In this document: piece by piece, positions 1 to 6,197 of the stretch
Layout of the letters: the number at the start of each line of letters is the position of its first letter
Numbering within the stretch: position 1 is the first letter of the stretch
From: JAWCQZ01 sp964486625
GTDB taxonomy: Archaea > Halobacteriota > Syntropharchaeia > JACQPP01
Length of the DNA stretch: 12,687 nt
Assembly (NCBI GenBank): GCA_964486625.1
Contig: CAZANW010000055.1
Location: 1 to 12,687 of the forward strand
Reading direction: 5' to 3'
Position numbers and translations under genes: made by a program
Notes under the pieces: model-generated
What the model was told of the DNA's origin: nothing
What the model saw: only the letters and a program-made list of their open reading frames with translations
The model's database searches: none

Positions 1-24
1 GCCCGGCAGAAGAGCGAGGAACGA

Positions 25-108
25 CGGCGAACGAATTGGTCGTCGCCGGTGGTTGCTGGGCGGGCGGTGAGAACGCCCCGGGCTTCAGCCCGGCGGATGA
101 ATCGCCGC
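25..108 (+). mobile_element. IS200/IS605-like right end (omega-RNA-like 3' end), copy 1, no transposase
   Basis: Three nested structures are visible. A 9-bp stem with one bulged A lies at 25-34/40-48. An outer 7-bp stem pairs 64-70 (GCGGTGA) with 102-108 (TCGCCGC). Inside it sits a G/C hairpin, 78-83/88-93, closed by TTCA and followed by GGATGAA. A subterminal hairpin with a TTYA loop just before the element boundary is typical of IS200/IS605 right ends and of the 3' end of TnpB-associated guide RNAs. Bases 58-108 are identical over 51 nt to 6041-6091, and the fold recurs with a different outer stem at 12644-12687. No tnpA or tnpB accompanies it, so it is a relic, a solo end or a standalone RNA. 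The family assignment rests on motif resemblance only. Confidence 0.6.
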
Positions 109-165
109 CGGGTTGGGAGAAGGGTGAGAGAAGGGATATGGAACGGTACCCCCTTCTGACTCCCC

Positions 166-188
166 GCCCACCCTCCCGCCTCCGCCCC
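166..188 (+). repeat. 23-bp exact repeat downstream of end-like copy 1
   Basis: These 23 bases recur exactly at 6137-6159, in each case about 50-60 nt downstream of the shared 51-bp end-like block. The stretch in between is only partly conserved: 109-120 does not match 6092-6106, then an AGGrTGAGA word returns. Similarity resumes further on around GGAACGC (221-227 against 6196-6202). Together these make one collinear module of about 180 bp present twice. Confidence 0.75.
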
Positions 189-285
189 AAACCGCCCCAA
201 ACTCAACCCCGCTTCACACCGGAACGCGAGAGTTTGCGGGCGGTTGTAAGCCGAACGGCGGGTTCTTCCGCCTGGATTTCATGAG

Positions 286-307
286 GCCCCGCCCGCCGGA
301 GCGGGGC
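286..307 (-). terminator. Hairpin downstream of the signal peptidase gene
   Basis: A perfect 7-bp inverted repeat (286-292 with 301-307, 8-nt loop) lies 58 nt past the signal peptidase stop in its transcription direction. There is no strong T-run after it, so its role as a terminator is inferred from position and stem strength. It could equally belong to the repeat debris of this interval. Confidence 0.35.
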
Positions 308-365
308 GGCAGGTCAGGGAGAGGCGCGAAATGCGCCAAACCGGCCGCTTCCCGCGAAGGAGTTC

Positions 366-1568
366 TCAAGACCCCGCCGCGCAGCTTTTGGGCCAGTTGG
401 AGGGATTCAGGAGGAGGCGGACGTAGCCGAGCCAGGGGATGCGGAACTTCGCGACCCCCACCATCCACTCGGGCCGGACCGGCTCGGTGTTCGGACAGAC
501 CGGGGTCCCTCCCCGGGCCCACTGGTCCGCGGCCTGCGCGGGGGACTGCCCGGCCAGGGGCCCGTTGTTGTCCCCCTTGGTGATGAAGCCCCCGCGGGTG
601 AAACTCCGCCCCTCGTAGGTCCCGTTGTCCCCGACCCACGCCCGGGCGCGGTGGATGATGGGGGTGCAGGCGGCGTTGCCGTTGGGATAGAAGACGATCA
701 CGTCGCCGGCCACCGGCTCGCCCCGGGCCGCGCACCCGCCCCCGTCGGGCCGCTCGGCGGTGCAGCCCGTGGCCAGCGCGAAACTCCGCTCCCCCGCGCC
801 CTCGCCGCGGAGGACCTCCGCCGACAGGGGGGGCTCCCGCGCGCCCCCCGCTCCTCCAATGGAGTTCGGACCTCCCGGGGGGTTCGAGCCTCCCGAAGGG
901 GTCGGACCTCCCGGGGAGCCCGAGCCCGTTCCGGGGGGGGGCGCCCGCTCCACCCGGACCAGATCCCCTCCCTGGGTGGCGATGGGCGAGCGGATGGGCC
1001 CCATCACCACGACCAGGTCCCCGACGCGGATGTTGGGCTCCATGGAGCACGACTCGACGGCGACCATCGCCGGCCAAGTGGCGGTCCCCTGCTGGAGGAG
1101 GGCCACCACGAGGGCCACGGCCCCGAGGGCGGTCACCAACTCGTAGAAGGTGCGGTTCGCCAGGAGGGACGCCGCGGCCCCGCCCTCGCGCGCACCTCCC
1201 GCTCTCCGGGCGGCGACCCGGCTCCTCGGTCCGGGGGTTGCGGTCACAGGAACGGGTCTCGGGGCGCCGGGCCCCCACCGGCCGCGGGCCAGGAGGTAAC
1301 CGCCCGCGAGGAGAGCCCCGAGGCCCGGATAGAAGGAGCGGGCCGCGGCGAGGATTCCGAGGCCGAGGACGAGGAGGAGGAGACCGAAGTCCAGCTCCCG
1401 GCGGGGGGAGAGGAGGAAGAGGAGGACGAGCGCGGCGACACCGGCCCCCAGGCCCGCCTCAGGGGAGAGGAGGAATGCCGCGGCCGAGGCCCCGGCGCAG
1501 GCCGCCCCCAGAAGGGAGGGGCGACCGTGAGGGGGACCCGGGGTCGCGGGGTTCTCGGGGCGGACCAT
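366..1568 (-). CDS. Archaeal-type signal peptidase I (S26B, Sec11-like) with N-terminal membrane domain
   Basis: A membrane protease that removes signal peptides from secreted proteins after Sec export. The 400-residue product carries the S26B boxes: SMEP with catalytic Ser175, PIIHR with His306, and TKGDNN with Asp333. His in place of the bacterial Lys marks the archaeal/ER type. The conserved tail IPWLGYVRLLL is at 377-387. Residues 143-159 are the usual anchor helix before the catalytic serine. Unusually, about 140 residues precede it, with hydrophobic stretches near 19-35, 42-54, 61-77 and 84-95. A Gly/Pro/Ser repeat of about 30 residues (213-242) interrupts the stretch between the serine and histidine boxes. 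The start at 1568 was chosen because the longer reading (to 1781) adds only low-complexity residues; GGTGAG lies just upstream. The gene diverges from the phosphotransferase at 1814. The function is secure; the start is less so. Confidence 0.88.
   Translation of the reverse strand: MVRPENPATPGPPHGRPSLLGAACAGASAAAFLLSPEAGLGAGVAALVLLFLLSPRRELDFGLLLLVLGLGILAAARSFYPGLGALLAGGYLLARGRWGPGAPRPVPVTATPGPRSRVAARRAGGAREGGAAASLLANRTFYELVTALGAVALVVALLQQGTATWPAMVAVESCSMEPNIRVGDLVVVMGPIRSPIATQGGDLVRVERAPPPGTGSGSPGGPTPSGGSNPPGGPNSIGGAGGAREPPLSAEVLRGEGAGERSFALATGCTAERPDGGGCAARGEPVAGDVIVFYPNGNAACTPIIHRARAWVGDNGTYEGRSFTRGGFITKGDNNGPLAGQSPAQAADQWARGGTPVCPNTEPVRPEWMVGVAKFRIPWLGYVRLLLNPSNWPKSCAAGS
843..932 (-). repeat. 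Gly/Pro/Ser hexapeptide tandem repeat within signal peptidase
   Basis: On the coding strand this encodes roughly four units of pattern x-x-G-G-x-N/T, for example PSGGSN, PPGGPN and SIGGAG, an 18-bp imperfect tandem repeat. It is placed in a surface loop between the catalytic Ser and His boxes, where archaeal signal peptidases normally have only a short connection. A comparable 18-bp repeat interrupts the divergent neighbour gene. Confidence 0.7.
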
Positions 1569-1690
1569 CGCTCCACTCACCCGACCCCGCCAAATGGTTT
1601 CCTCCCGCGCCCGCCCGTCGTCCACCCCAAGCGCTCGGGGGTCCCTCCCCTTGTCGGCAGGAGGCGGACGCAGGACGGGCGCGAGGCGGC

Positions 1691-1697
1691 TTAAAAT
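1691..1697 (+). promoter_or_regulatory. TATA-like box TTAAAAT in divergent intergenic region
   Basis: TTAAAAT stands out in a G+C-rich 245-bp gap between divergent genes. The same CTTAAAATC word lies between the divergent tRNA-Leu and tyrS genes (8962-8970), which supports it as this organism's box A. It sits 117 nt upstream of the phosphotransferase start, implying a leader of about 90 nt, and read on the minus strand it lies 123 nt before the signal peptidase start. An alternative for the plus-strand gene is the AAAATCTCTAT stretch near 1780. Confidence 0.4.
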
Positions 1698-1813
1698 CGA
1701 TGCTGGCCGACGGAAAGACCCCGCCCTCTCTTCTTTCAAAAAAGACTCCCCGCCCGGAGGGGGGGCGTAACCGCGCAGCAAAATCTCTATGGCCAGCCCG
1801 CGAGAGGAGCCCC

Positions 1814-2630
1814 ATGCTCGACCGCCACCTCCGCCCCCGGGCGGGGCGCTGGATGGAGCCGACGGTCCAGCGGCTGCTGGAGCGGGGGATCAGGCCCGAC
1901 GCCCTGACGGTCTGGAGCCTCCTGCTCGCCCTCGGGGCCGGGCTCCTGTTCTACGCCGCGCCCGCATTCCCGATGGGGGGAGAGGGGCCGTGGGGTCCGG
2001 GGGAGACTCCGGGGACGGGCCTCTTTCCAGGCCCGGAAGGAATCCCAGCTCCGAGCGCCTCTCCGAGCCCGGGGGGGGTTCCGGGCCCCGTGGGAGTTCC
2101 GGCCCCCGTCGGGTCCCCGGGTCCCGGAGGAATCCCCGGGCCTGGGCCCGGCGGTTCCCCCGTCGCCATCCAAGGGGGCGCTGGGGCGGCGGGCCGCCAC
2201 CTCTTCCTCCTCCCGGCCGCGCTTCTGGTCCTCCTCAGCGGGGCGCTCGACGCGCTCGACGGTGCCCTCGCCCGGAAAATCGGGCCGACGAAGCGGGGCG
2301 ACTTCCTGGACCACGCCTTCGACCGGTTCGGGGACGTGCTGCTGCTCGGGGGCATTGTGTTCGGGGGGTATGCCCCCTTCCCCTGGGGGTTCGCCGCCCT
2401 GGCGACCACGCTGCTCACCAGTTATCTCGGGACCCAGGCGCAGGCCCTGGGGCTCGGGCGGATGTATGGCGGGCTCCTGGGGCGGCTCGACCGGATGCTC
2501 GCCATCGCGGTGGCGGCGGGGCTGCAGTTCGTATTCCCGGGGCCGGTGTTCGGGCTCACCGTGCTGGGGTGGCTGGTGGTGGGGTTCACCGTGTTGGGGG
2601 CGGTGACGGTGGCGCAGAGGTTCGGGGAGG
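1814..2630 (+). CDS. CDP-alcohol phosphatidyltransferase, archaetidylinositol-phosphate-synthase-like (3' end in gap)
   Basis: An integral membrane enzyme that swaps the CMP of CDP-archaeol for a polar alcohol, making a phospholipid head group. The family signature is complete: Asp146, Asp149-Gly150, Ala153-Arg154, Gly162, Asp166 and Asp170, the metal-binding and catalytic aspartates. The N-terminus (MLDRHLRPRAG, then RGIRPDALTVWSL) and the stretch after the motif (GDVLLLGGIVFGGYAPF) resemble archaeal inositol-1-phosphate transferases, so that substrate is likely but not proven. Helices are near 31-50, 128-145, 173-187, 191-207, 227-242 and 246-264. About 70 residues rich in Gly and Pro (54-126) are inserted after helix 1. 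The start at 1814 has GAGGAG (1804-1809) four bases upstream. The frame is still open at the gap, but 272 residues minus the insert is about 200, the usual family length, so little should be missing. Confidence 0.85.
2072..2161 (+). repeat. Collagen-like Gly-Pro hexad repeat within the phosphotransferase
   Basis: An imperfect 18-bp tandem repeat encodes units such as GVPGPV, GVPAPV, GSPGPG and GIPGPG. It forms the core of a longer Gly/Pro-rich insert after the first membrane helix, away from the catalytic motif. Reading frame is kept throughout, and the downstream catalytic motif is intact. Confidence 0.8.
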
Positions 2631-2730
2631 NNNNNNNNNNNNNNNNNNNNNNNNNNNNNNNNNNNNNNNNNNNNNNNNNNNNNNNNNNNNNNNNNNNNNN
2701 NNNNNNNNNNNNNNNNNNNNNNNNNNNNNN
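2631..2730. other. Assembly gap of 100 N
   Basis: Exactly 100 ambiguous bases, the conventional placeholder for a scaffold join of unknown true length. The 3' ends of two convergent genes (the phosphotransferase and the stomatin) vanish into it, and additional sequence may be missing. The order and orientation of the two sides depend on the scaffolding. Confidence 0.98.
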
Positions 2731-3452
2731 GAGCCCCCCTTGTCGGCCGACGCCTCCGCGATGGTCTTCAAGTATCTCACGAACATCGCCCCGGGGGTCT
2801 CGCTGAGAATCTTCGCCGCCTCCGCCAACTTCTGCGACGCCTGCAACTCCCCCTCGGCCTGCAGGATGCGAGCCCTCCGGCTCCGCTCCGCCTCCGCCTG
2901 GGCCGCCATCGCCCTCTGGAGGTTCTCCGAGAGGGTCACGTCCTTGATTTCGACCGAGGAGACCTTCACGCCCCACGGCTCGGTGGCGCGGTCCACGATG
3001 CCCTGAATCTGGCTGTTCAGCTTGTCCCGGTGGGAGAGGAGCTCGTCCAGTTCCACCTGGCCGATGACCGACCGGAGGGTGGTGACCGCGATTTGCGACG
3101 TGGCGATGTGGTAGCGCTCCACTTGGGTGATGGCGCGGGAGGCGTCGATGACCCGGTAGAACACAATCGCGTCCACCTTGACGGTCACGTTGTCCCGCGT
3201 CACGACCTCTTGGGGCGGGACGTTGAAGGCGATGGTCCGCAGGTCCACGATGACCAGCCGGTCCATGAAGGGAATCCGAATGAAAAGCCCGGGCCCCTTC
3301 GCCCCGAGGAGGCGGCCGATGCGGAAGACCACTGCCCGCTCATACTCCCGGACGATGCGGAAGGCCGAGACGAGGAGGACGAGGGCGATGAGGACGAGGA
3401 CGGCCAGGACGGCGTCGCCGACCGCCTGGAAGAGGAGGGGGACGCCGACCAT
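2731..3452 (-). CDS. Stomatin/prohibitin-family (SPFH, slipin-like) membrane protein, C-terminus in gap
   Basis: A membrane-anchored scaffold protein of the band-7 family that forms oligomers and, in archaea, is cleaved by the partner 1510-type protease. The 240 visible residues show one N-terminal helix (about 11-32), then the SPFH domain with hallmark stretches EYERAVVFRIGRLLGAKGPG (37-56), VVTRDNVTVKVDAIVFYRV (83-101) and LRSVIGQVELDELLSHRDKL (126-145). A charged Ala/Glu-rich coiled coil (about 176-214) follows, then a hydrophobic-leaning tail ending near SADKGG at the gap. Archaeal homologues are about 260-270 residues, so some 20-30 are hidden. The start at 3452 has AGGTC just upstream. 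Its partner protease gene lies upstream on the same strand, but 421 bp away. Confidence 0.9.
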
Positions 3453-3557
3453 GGCGACCTGTGGGCGCCCGGGGTTTTGAAGTTGTTGCCGCTCGGTCTG
3501 TTCCCTCTACGGGCGGCGGGCGGGGGTTGCCACCCGGTGGGCCGCCTCCCGGCGCCG

Positions 3558-3604
3558 ATTTTTTCCAGGGAACCGGGCCGCCACCCGCAGAGGAAACAGA
3601 ACCC
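3558..3604 (+). mobile_element. tnpB 3'-tail-like relic A
   Basis: This matches 5951-5998 over about 47 bp (GATTTTTTCCAGGGAACC... against GGTTTTTCTCCAG...). Translated in the same frame the two give A-D-F-F-Q-G-T-G-P-P-P-A-E-E-T-E-P and A-G-F-S-P-E-T-A-P-A-P-A-D-E-A-E-P, with many changes conservative or at third codon positions. That pattern suggests both descend from a coding sequence. Copy B runs straight into an IS-end hairpin, so the ancestor was plausibly the C-terminal tail of a TnpB-like protein. Confidence 0.45.
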
Positions 3605-3615
3605 GCCGCTCCCAG

Positions 3616-3736
3616 CGGAAACCTCCCGTCCCGTCGTCGCGGGCTCCCATCCCGCGTCCCTTCGGGACGCGTGGCAGTCAAGGTTTCAGGCCCGCGCCGG
3701 TCCTCTCGGAAACCCTCCAGTCCCGTCGGCAGCGGG
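3616..3736 (+). repeat. Pair of ~29-bp imperfect direct repeats around a hairpin
   Basis: 3616-3643 (CGGAAACCTCCCGTCCCGTC and onward to CGCGGG) and 3707-3736 (CGGAAACCCTCCAGTCCCGTC and onward to CAGCGGG) are near copies. Between them lies the perfect hairpin CGCGTCCC-TTC-GGGACGCG at 3653-3671. Confidence 0.65.
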
Positions 3737-3756
3737 ATTCGCCCCTATCGATAAGG

Positions 3757-3795
3757 CGGAGCGAGGGGCCGGGCAGACGGAGCGAGGGGCCGGGC
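3757..3795 (+). repeat. Two-copy 21-bp tandem repeat
   Basis: CGGAGCGAGGGGCCGGGC occurs at 3757-3774 and again exactly at 3778-3795, a period of 21 bp. It is noncoding as far as I can tell and lies 80-120 nt downstream of the protease stop. Confidence 0.8.
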
Positions 3796-3873
3796 CCGTC
3801 CCGTTTTCGGGAGGTGGATTGGCGATGGAGAAGGCGCGCGGACTCTCCCGTCGCGCGTTGCTGCCGGCCGGCG

Positions 3874-5313
3874 TCACGGCTCCTTCTTCACGACCAGGGT
3901 GAGCCCCTCGCGCTTCAGGACCTTGACCCTGGCCCCCGCGCCCGCCGGCTCCCCGGAGTCGAGGCGGGCCCGCCAGAGTTCGCCGCGCAGGTTCACCTGC
4001 CCCTCCGGTCCGCCGGGGGCAAGGGGGGTCGCCACCTCGGCCACGGCGCCGATGAGCTCCTCCTCCCCGGTCGTCGCCGCTTTCCGCCTCAACTGGAGCG
4101 CCCGGGTGAGGGCGAACCCGAAGAACCCCCCCACCAGGGCGGTCGCGGCGACGGTGGTCCAGAGGAAGGCTCCCCACCACTCGGGGGACGCGAAGAAGCC
4201 GGTCGGGGCCGGGGCGATTCCCGGGGCCCGCGGCAGGAAGAGGAGACCGAGGGCGATGGAGACGAGCCCCCCGGCCAGGAGGGCTCCGTGGGTCCCCCCG
4301 ATGAAGAGTTCCGCCACGATCAGGGCGACCCCGGCGAGCAGGAGCAGAACGGAGGCCCCGCTCGCGCCGATTACCCCGAGGCCGTAGAGGGCGAGGAGAA
4401 TCGCGATGGCGCCGCCCACCTCCGGGAACATCCCGCCCGGGCTGGAGAGGCCGAAAATCAGCGCCAGGATGCCCAGCAGCAGGAGGAGCGAGGCGACCTG
4501 CGGGTCCCCCAGGACCCCGAGGGCGCGGGTCCGGAGGCCCGGAGGGCGGTACTCGACGGCGACCCCGTCCGTCCGAAGCGTGACGTTCTGGCCTGCGACC
4601 CGGACCCCGCGGCCGTTCAGCGCCTTCAGAAGGGCGGCCTGGTCTGGGGCCACGATATCCACGAGACCCCGGGAGGCCGCCTCCTTGGCCGTGAGGCTCG
4701 TCCCCTCGGAGACGAACTGCTCCGCGACGGTCGCGTTCCTCCCCCGGAGTTCCGCGAGGCCCCTCATCCGGGCGGCGAAGGCGTTGACCACCTTCCGCTC
4801 CACCGGGGAGACTCCCTCCGCCCCGATGGCCACGGGGGTCGCGGCCCCGGTGGCGGTCCCCTCCGACATGGCGGCCACGTGGCTCCCCAGGAGCAGGAAG
4901 GCCCCCGCGGAGAAGGCGCGCGCCCCGGGGGGGACGTAGGCGATGACCGGGACCGGGGACTGCTCGATGGCGGTGAGCATCCGCTCGGTGGCGTCGGCCG
5001 ATCCGCCGGGGGTGTTCAGGAGCAGGAGGACCGCCTCGGCGCCCCGCGTCCGGGCCGCGTCGAGGAGCCCCCCCACCTCGTCGGCGGTGGCGGGGGTGAT
5101 GACGCCGTCGACCTCGGCGGAGAGAATGGCGGCCGAGGCGGGGGCCGCAACCGAGAGGACGAGGAGCGCAGCGCCGAGGAGGACCGGCGCGGCGGAAGCG
5201 GCGAGGGGGAGGCCGGGGGACCGGCTGCGGCCACGAAAGGCCGGCCCCGCGGCGAGCGCCGGGCGGGGCTTGACCCCGATTGCGAGGAGACCTGGGCACC
5301 GGCCACGGCCCAC
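3874..5313 (-). CDS. NfeD/1510-type membrane serine protease, stomatin operon partner (ClpP class)
   Basis: A membrane protease that cuts the hydrophobic C-terminal region of its stomatin partner. From the chosen start: signal sequence at about 33-61 (cleavage likely after APASA), ClpP-like domain at 62-250 with NTPGGS (100-105), ARAFSAG holding catalytic Ser135, and ERKVVN holding the presumed Lys174 of the Ser-Lys dyad. Helices follow at about 272-290, 300-335, 342-361 and 380-403, then a C-terminal OB-fold NfeD domain (about 413-476: IGAVAEVATPL, GQVNLRGELWRA). Order and length fit Pyrococcus 1510-type proteins (about 440 residues). The start is the weak point. The only in-frame start codon before the signal sequence, short of a far upstream ATG at 6183, is GTG 5313. 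It has no visible Shine-Dalgarno site and lies inside a tandem repeat that also supplies about 30 extra residues. Confidence 0.87.
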   Translation of the reverse strand: MGRGRCPGLLAIGVKPRPALAAGPAFRGRSRSPGLPLAASAAPVLLGAALLVLSVAAPASAAILSAEVDGVITPATADEVGGLLDAARTRGAEAVLLLLNTPGGSADATERMLTAIEQSPVPVIAYVPPGARAFSAGAFLLLGSHVAAMSEGTATGAATPVAIGAEGVSPVERKVVNAFAARMRGLAELRGRNATVAEQFVSEGTSLTAKEAASRGLVDIVAPDQAALLKALNGRGVRVAGQNVTLRTDGVAVEYRPPGLRTRALGVLGDPQVASLLLLLGILALIFGLSSPGGMFPEVGGAIAILLALYGLGVIGASGASVLLLLAGVALIVAELFIGGTHGALLAGGLVSIALGLLFLPRAPGIAPAPTGFFASPEWWGAFLWTTVAATALVGGFFGFALTRALQLRRKAATTGEEELIGAVAEVATPLAPGGPEGQVNLRGELWRARLDSGEPAGAGARVKVLKREGLTLVVKKEP

Positions 5314-5392
5314 GAAAGGCCGGCCCGCGGCGAGGGGGAGGCGAAGGCCGTGGACTCGGCGGCCACGACCCGCGAAAGACCGGCCCGCGGGG
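5229..5392 (+). repeat. Three spaced copies of a ~28-bp repeat across the protease start
   Basis: Copies at 5229-5256, 5308-5335 and 5367-5392 share CACGAAAGGCCGGCCC and a following GCGGCGAG (the third is more diverged). Spacing is 79 and about 59 bp. The first lies inside the protease N-terminus, the second covers its presumed GTG start and the third lies upstream. On the minus strand the repeat contains GGCCTTTCGTGG, from which the start codon is drawn. Confidence 0.75.
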
Positions 5393-5409
5393 TTCTGCCT
5401 CCTTCGCGG
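5391..5409 (-). mobile_element. tnpB-tail-like word E
   Basis: GGTTCTGCCTCCTTCGCGG is close to the words at 5890-5916 and, inverted, to 3581-3604 and 5976-5998. On the minus strand it encodes A-K-E-A-E-P, aligning with A-E-E-T-E-P and A-D-E-A-E-P of the other copies. It is short and could be coincidental in such G+C-rich DNA. Confidence 0.3.
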
Positions 5410-5549
5410 CGGATGAACTGTGGGTCCGCCAAGTGGGCGGCCGCACGATGCCGTTTTCTCGACGTGTTTTCGGCCATCCGCCGAGGACGCAACACGACCG
5501 CCTGCGGCGAGGGGGGAGCAGGGGGACCGGCCGCGGGCAGGAGCCGGGG

Positions 5550-5664
5550 GGTTCCGTCGCGTCCCAGGAACTCGGCGCCGAATCCACAGCGGGCCCTCTG
5601 GCGGGCCAAGACCGCGCGGCGGGTTTCGCTGCATCCCCGGGACTTGGCGCCGAATCCGCGCGGG
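5550..5664 (+). repeat. Two-copy direct repeat, period 72 bp
   Basis: Units at 5550-5593 and 5622-5664 share GGCGCCGAATCC and similar flanks. Read on the plus strand in one frame they give G-F-R-R-V-P-G-T-R-R-R-I-H-S-G and G-F-R-C-I-P-G-T-W-R-R-I-R-A-G. Several differences fall at third codon positions, so the unit may once have been coding or may be constrained as RNA. I do not recognise the peptide. Confidence 0.65.
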
Positions 5665-5799
5665 AAACACAGGGAGGGGTCCGGTCGGCGCGACAGGACC
5701 GGACGGGGACGCCAACTCCAGGTTCTTGAGCTCCCGGAGGGCCCAGGGGCGGACGACGTCCCGGCGGTCCCGCCCGCGGGACTTGAACCGGGGGTCCCC

Positions 5800-5916
5800 C
5801 GCCATGTTCTCTTCCGGGGAACCGACGCCACCCATCCACCCCCATCCCCGGGGGTATTCATTACTTTCACCTGTAGCGGTTCTGGCAGTGGTTCTGTTTC
5901 CTCCGCAGGGGGTGGG
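5800..5916 (-). mobile_element. tnpB 3'-tail-like relic C
   Basis: Reading leftward from 5916, the minus strand carries the PAEETEP-type segment (5890-5916) and then GGTGAAAGTAATGAATA (5855-5871). The second word is identical to 6264-6280, where it leads into an IS-end hairpin. Similarity to that copy continues through ATGGGGG and GCGTCGG but stops before any hairpin, so the right end is lost. It stands head-to-head with relic B, and the two form a ~26-bp inverted repeat (5890-5916 with 5972-5998). Confidence 0.5.
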
Positions 5917-5950
5917 TGGGGTGGCCCCCCAACGAGCGGCTCTCGCTGCT

Positions 5951-6091
5951 GGTTTTTCTCCAGAAACAGCGCCAGCACCCGCAGACGAGGCAGAACCCCT
6001 ACCGCGGCTGGGCCGCGGAAGACCTGACGGAGGTCTTACAGGGCGGGCGGTGAGAACGCCCCGGGCTTCAGCCCGGCGGATGAATCGCCGC
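5951..6091 (+). mobile_element. tnpB-tail-like relic B running into IS-end copy 2
   Basis: The segment starts with a coding-like tail (5951-5998, aligned in frame with relic A). It continues through two hairpins, CCGCGG 6002-6007/6013-6018 and the perfect AAGACCT-GACGG-AGGTCTT (6019-6037). It ends in a block (6041-6091) identical to 58-108: outer stem 6047-6053/6085-6091, inner G/C hairpin 6061-6066/6071-6076 with TTCA loop, then GGATGAA. Tail, hairpins and terminal structure in series are what the 3' end of an IS200/IS605 tnpB gene and its overlapping guide RNA look like. The upstream tnpB body is absent. Confidence 0.55.
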
Positions 6092-6136
6092 TGGCAACCT
6101 GGCAAAAGGATGAGAAAACGGCGGCGTTTCTTTCGT

Positions 6137-6159
6137 GCCCACCCTCCCGCCTCCGCCCC
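6137..6159 (+). repeat. 23-bp exact repeat downstream of end-like copy 2
   Basis: Identical to 166-188 and in the same relative position after the shared 51-bp block. Together with the GGAACGC words (6196-6202 and 221-227) it shows that the whole interval between the opposed ends was duplicated, not just the hairpin. Confidence 0.75.
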
Positions 6160-6197
6160 CTCCGAACGACGGCGTTCTCCCACCCCGCTCCTCGTGG

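Larger units (their letters stand above)
3453..3873. other. Gene-free 421-bp interval between protease and stomatin genes
   Basis: No reading frame here looks like a gene. The interval holds a tnpB-tail-like relic (3558-3604), a pair of ~29-bp direct repeats (3616-3643 and 3707-3736), a perfect 8-bp hairpin (3653-3660/3664-3671, loop TTC) and a short tandem repeat (3757-3795). It looks like decayed mobile-element sequence lodged between two genes that normally form a tight operon. I see no clear promoter for the stomatin other than weak A/T around 3474-3487. Confidence 0.6.

Noticed and set aside
36..284. Open frame encoding GENAPGFSPADES
   Set aside because: This peptide is what translation of an IS-end hairpin gives; the same peptide appears from the duplicated noncoding copy. 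Not a gene.
1569..1781. Longer N-terminus of the signal peptidase (start at 1781)
   Set aside because: The added residues are low-complexity Arg/Pro/Gly without membrane or family features, and the promoter-like box at 1691-1697 would lie inside the gene.
3686..5845. Very long minus-strand frame across the protease gene and upstream region
   Set aside because: Arg/Pro/Gly-rich shadow frame in G+C-rich DNA; the overlapping frame has a complete protease with catalytic motifs.
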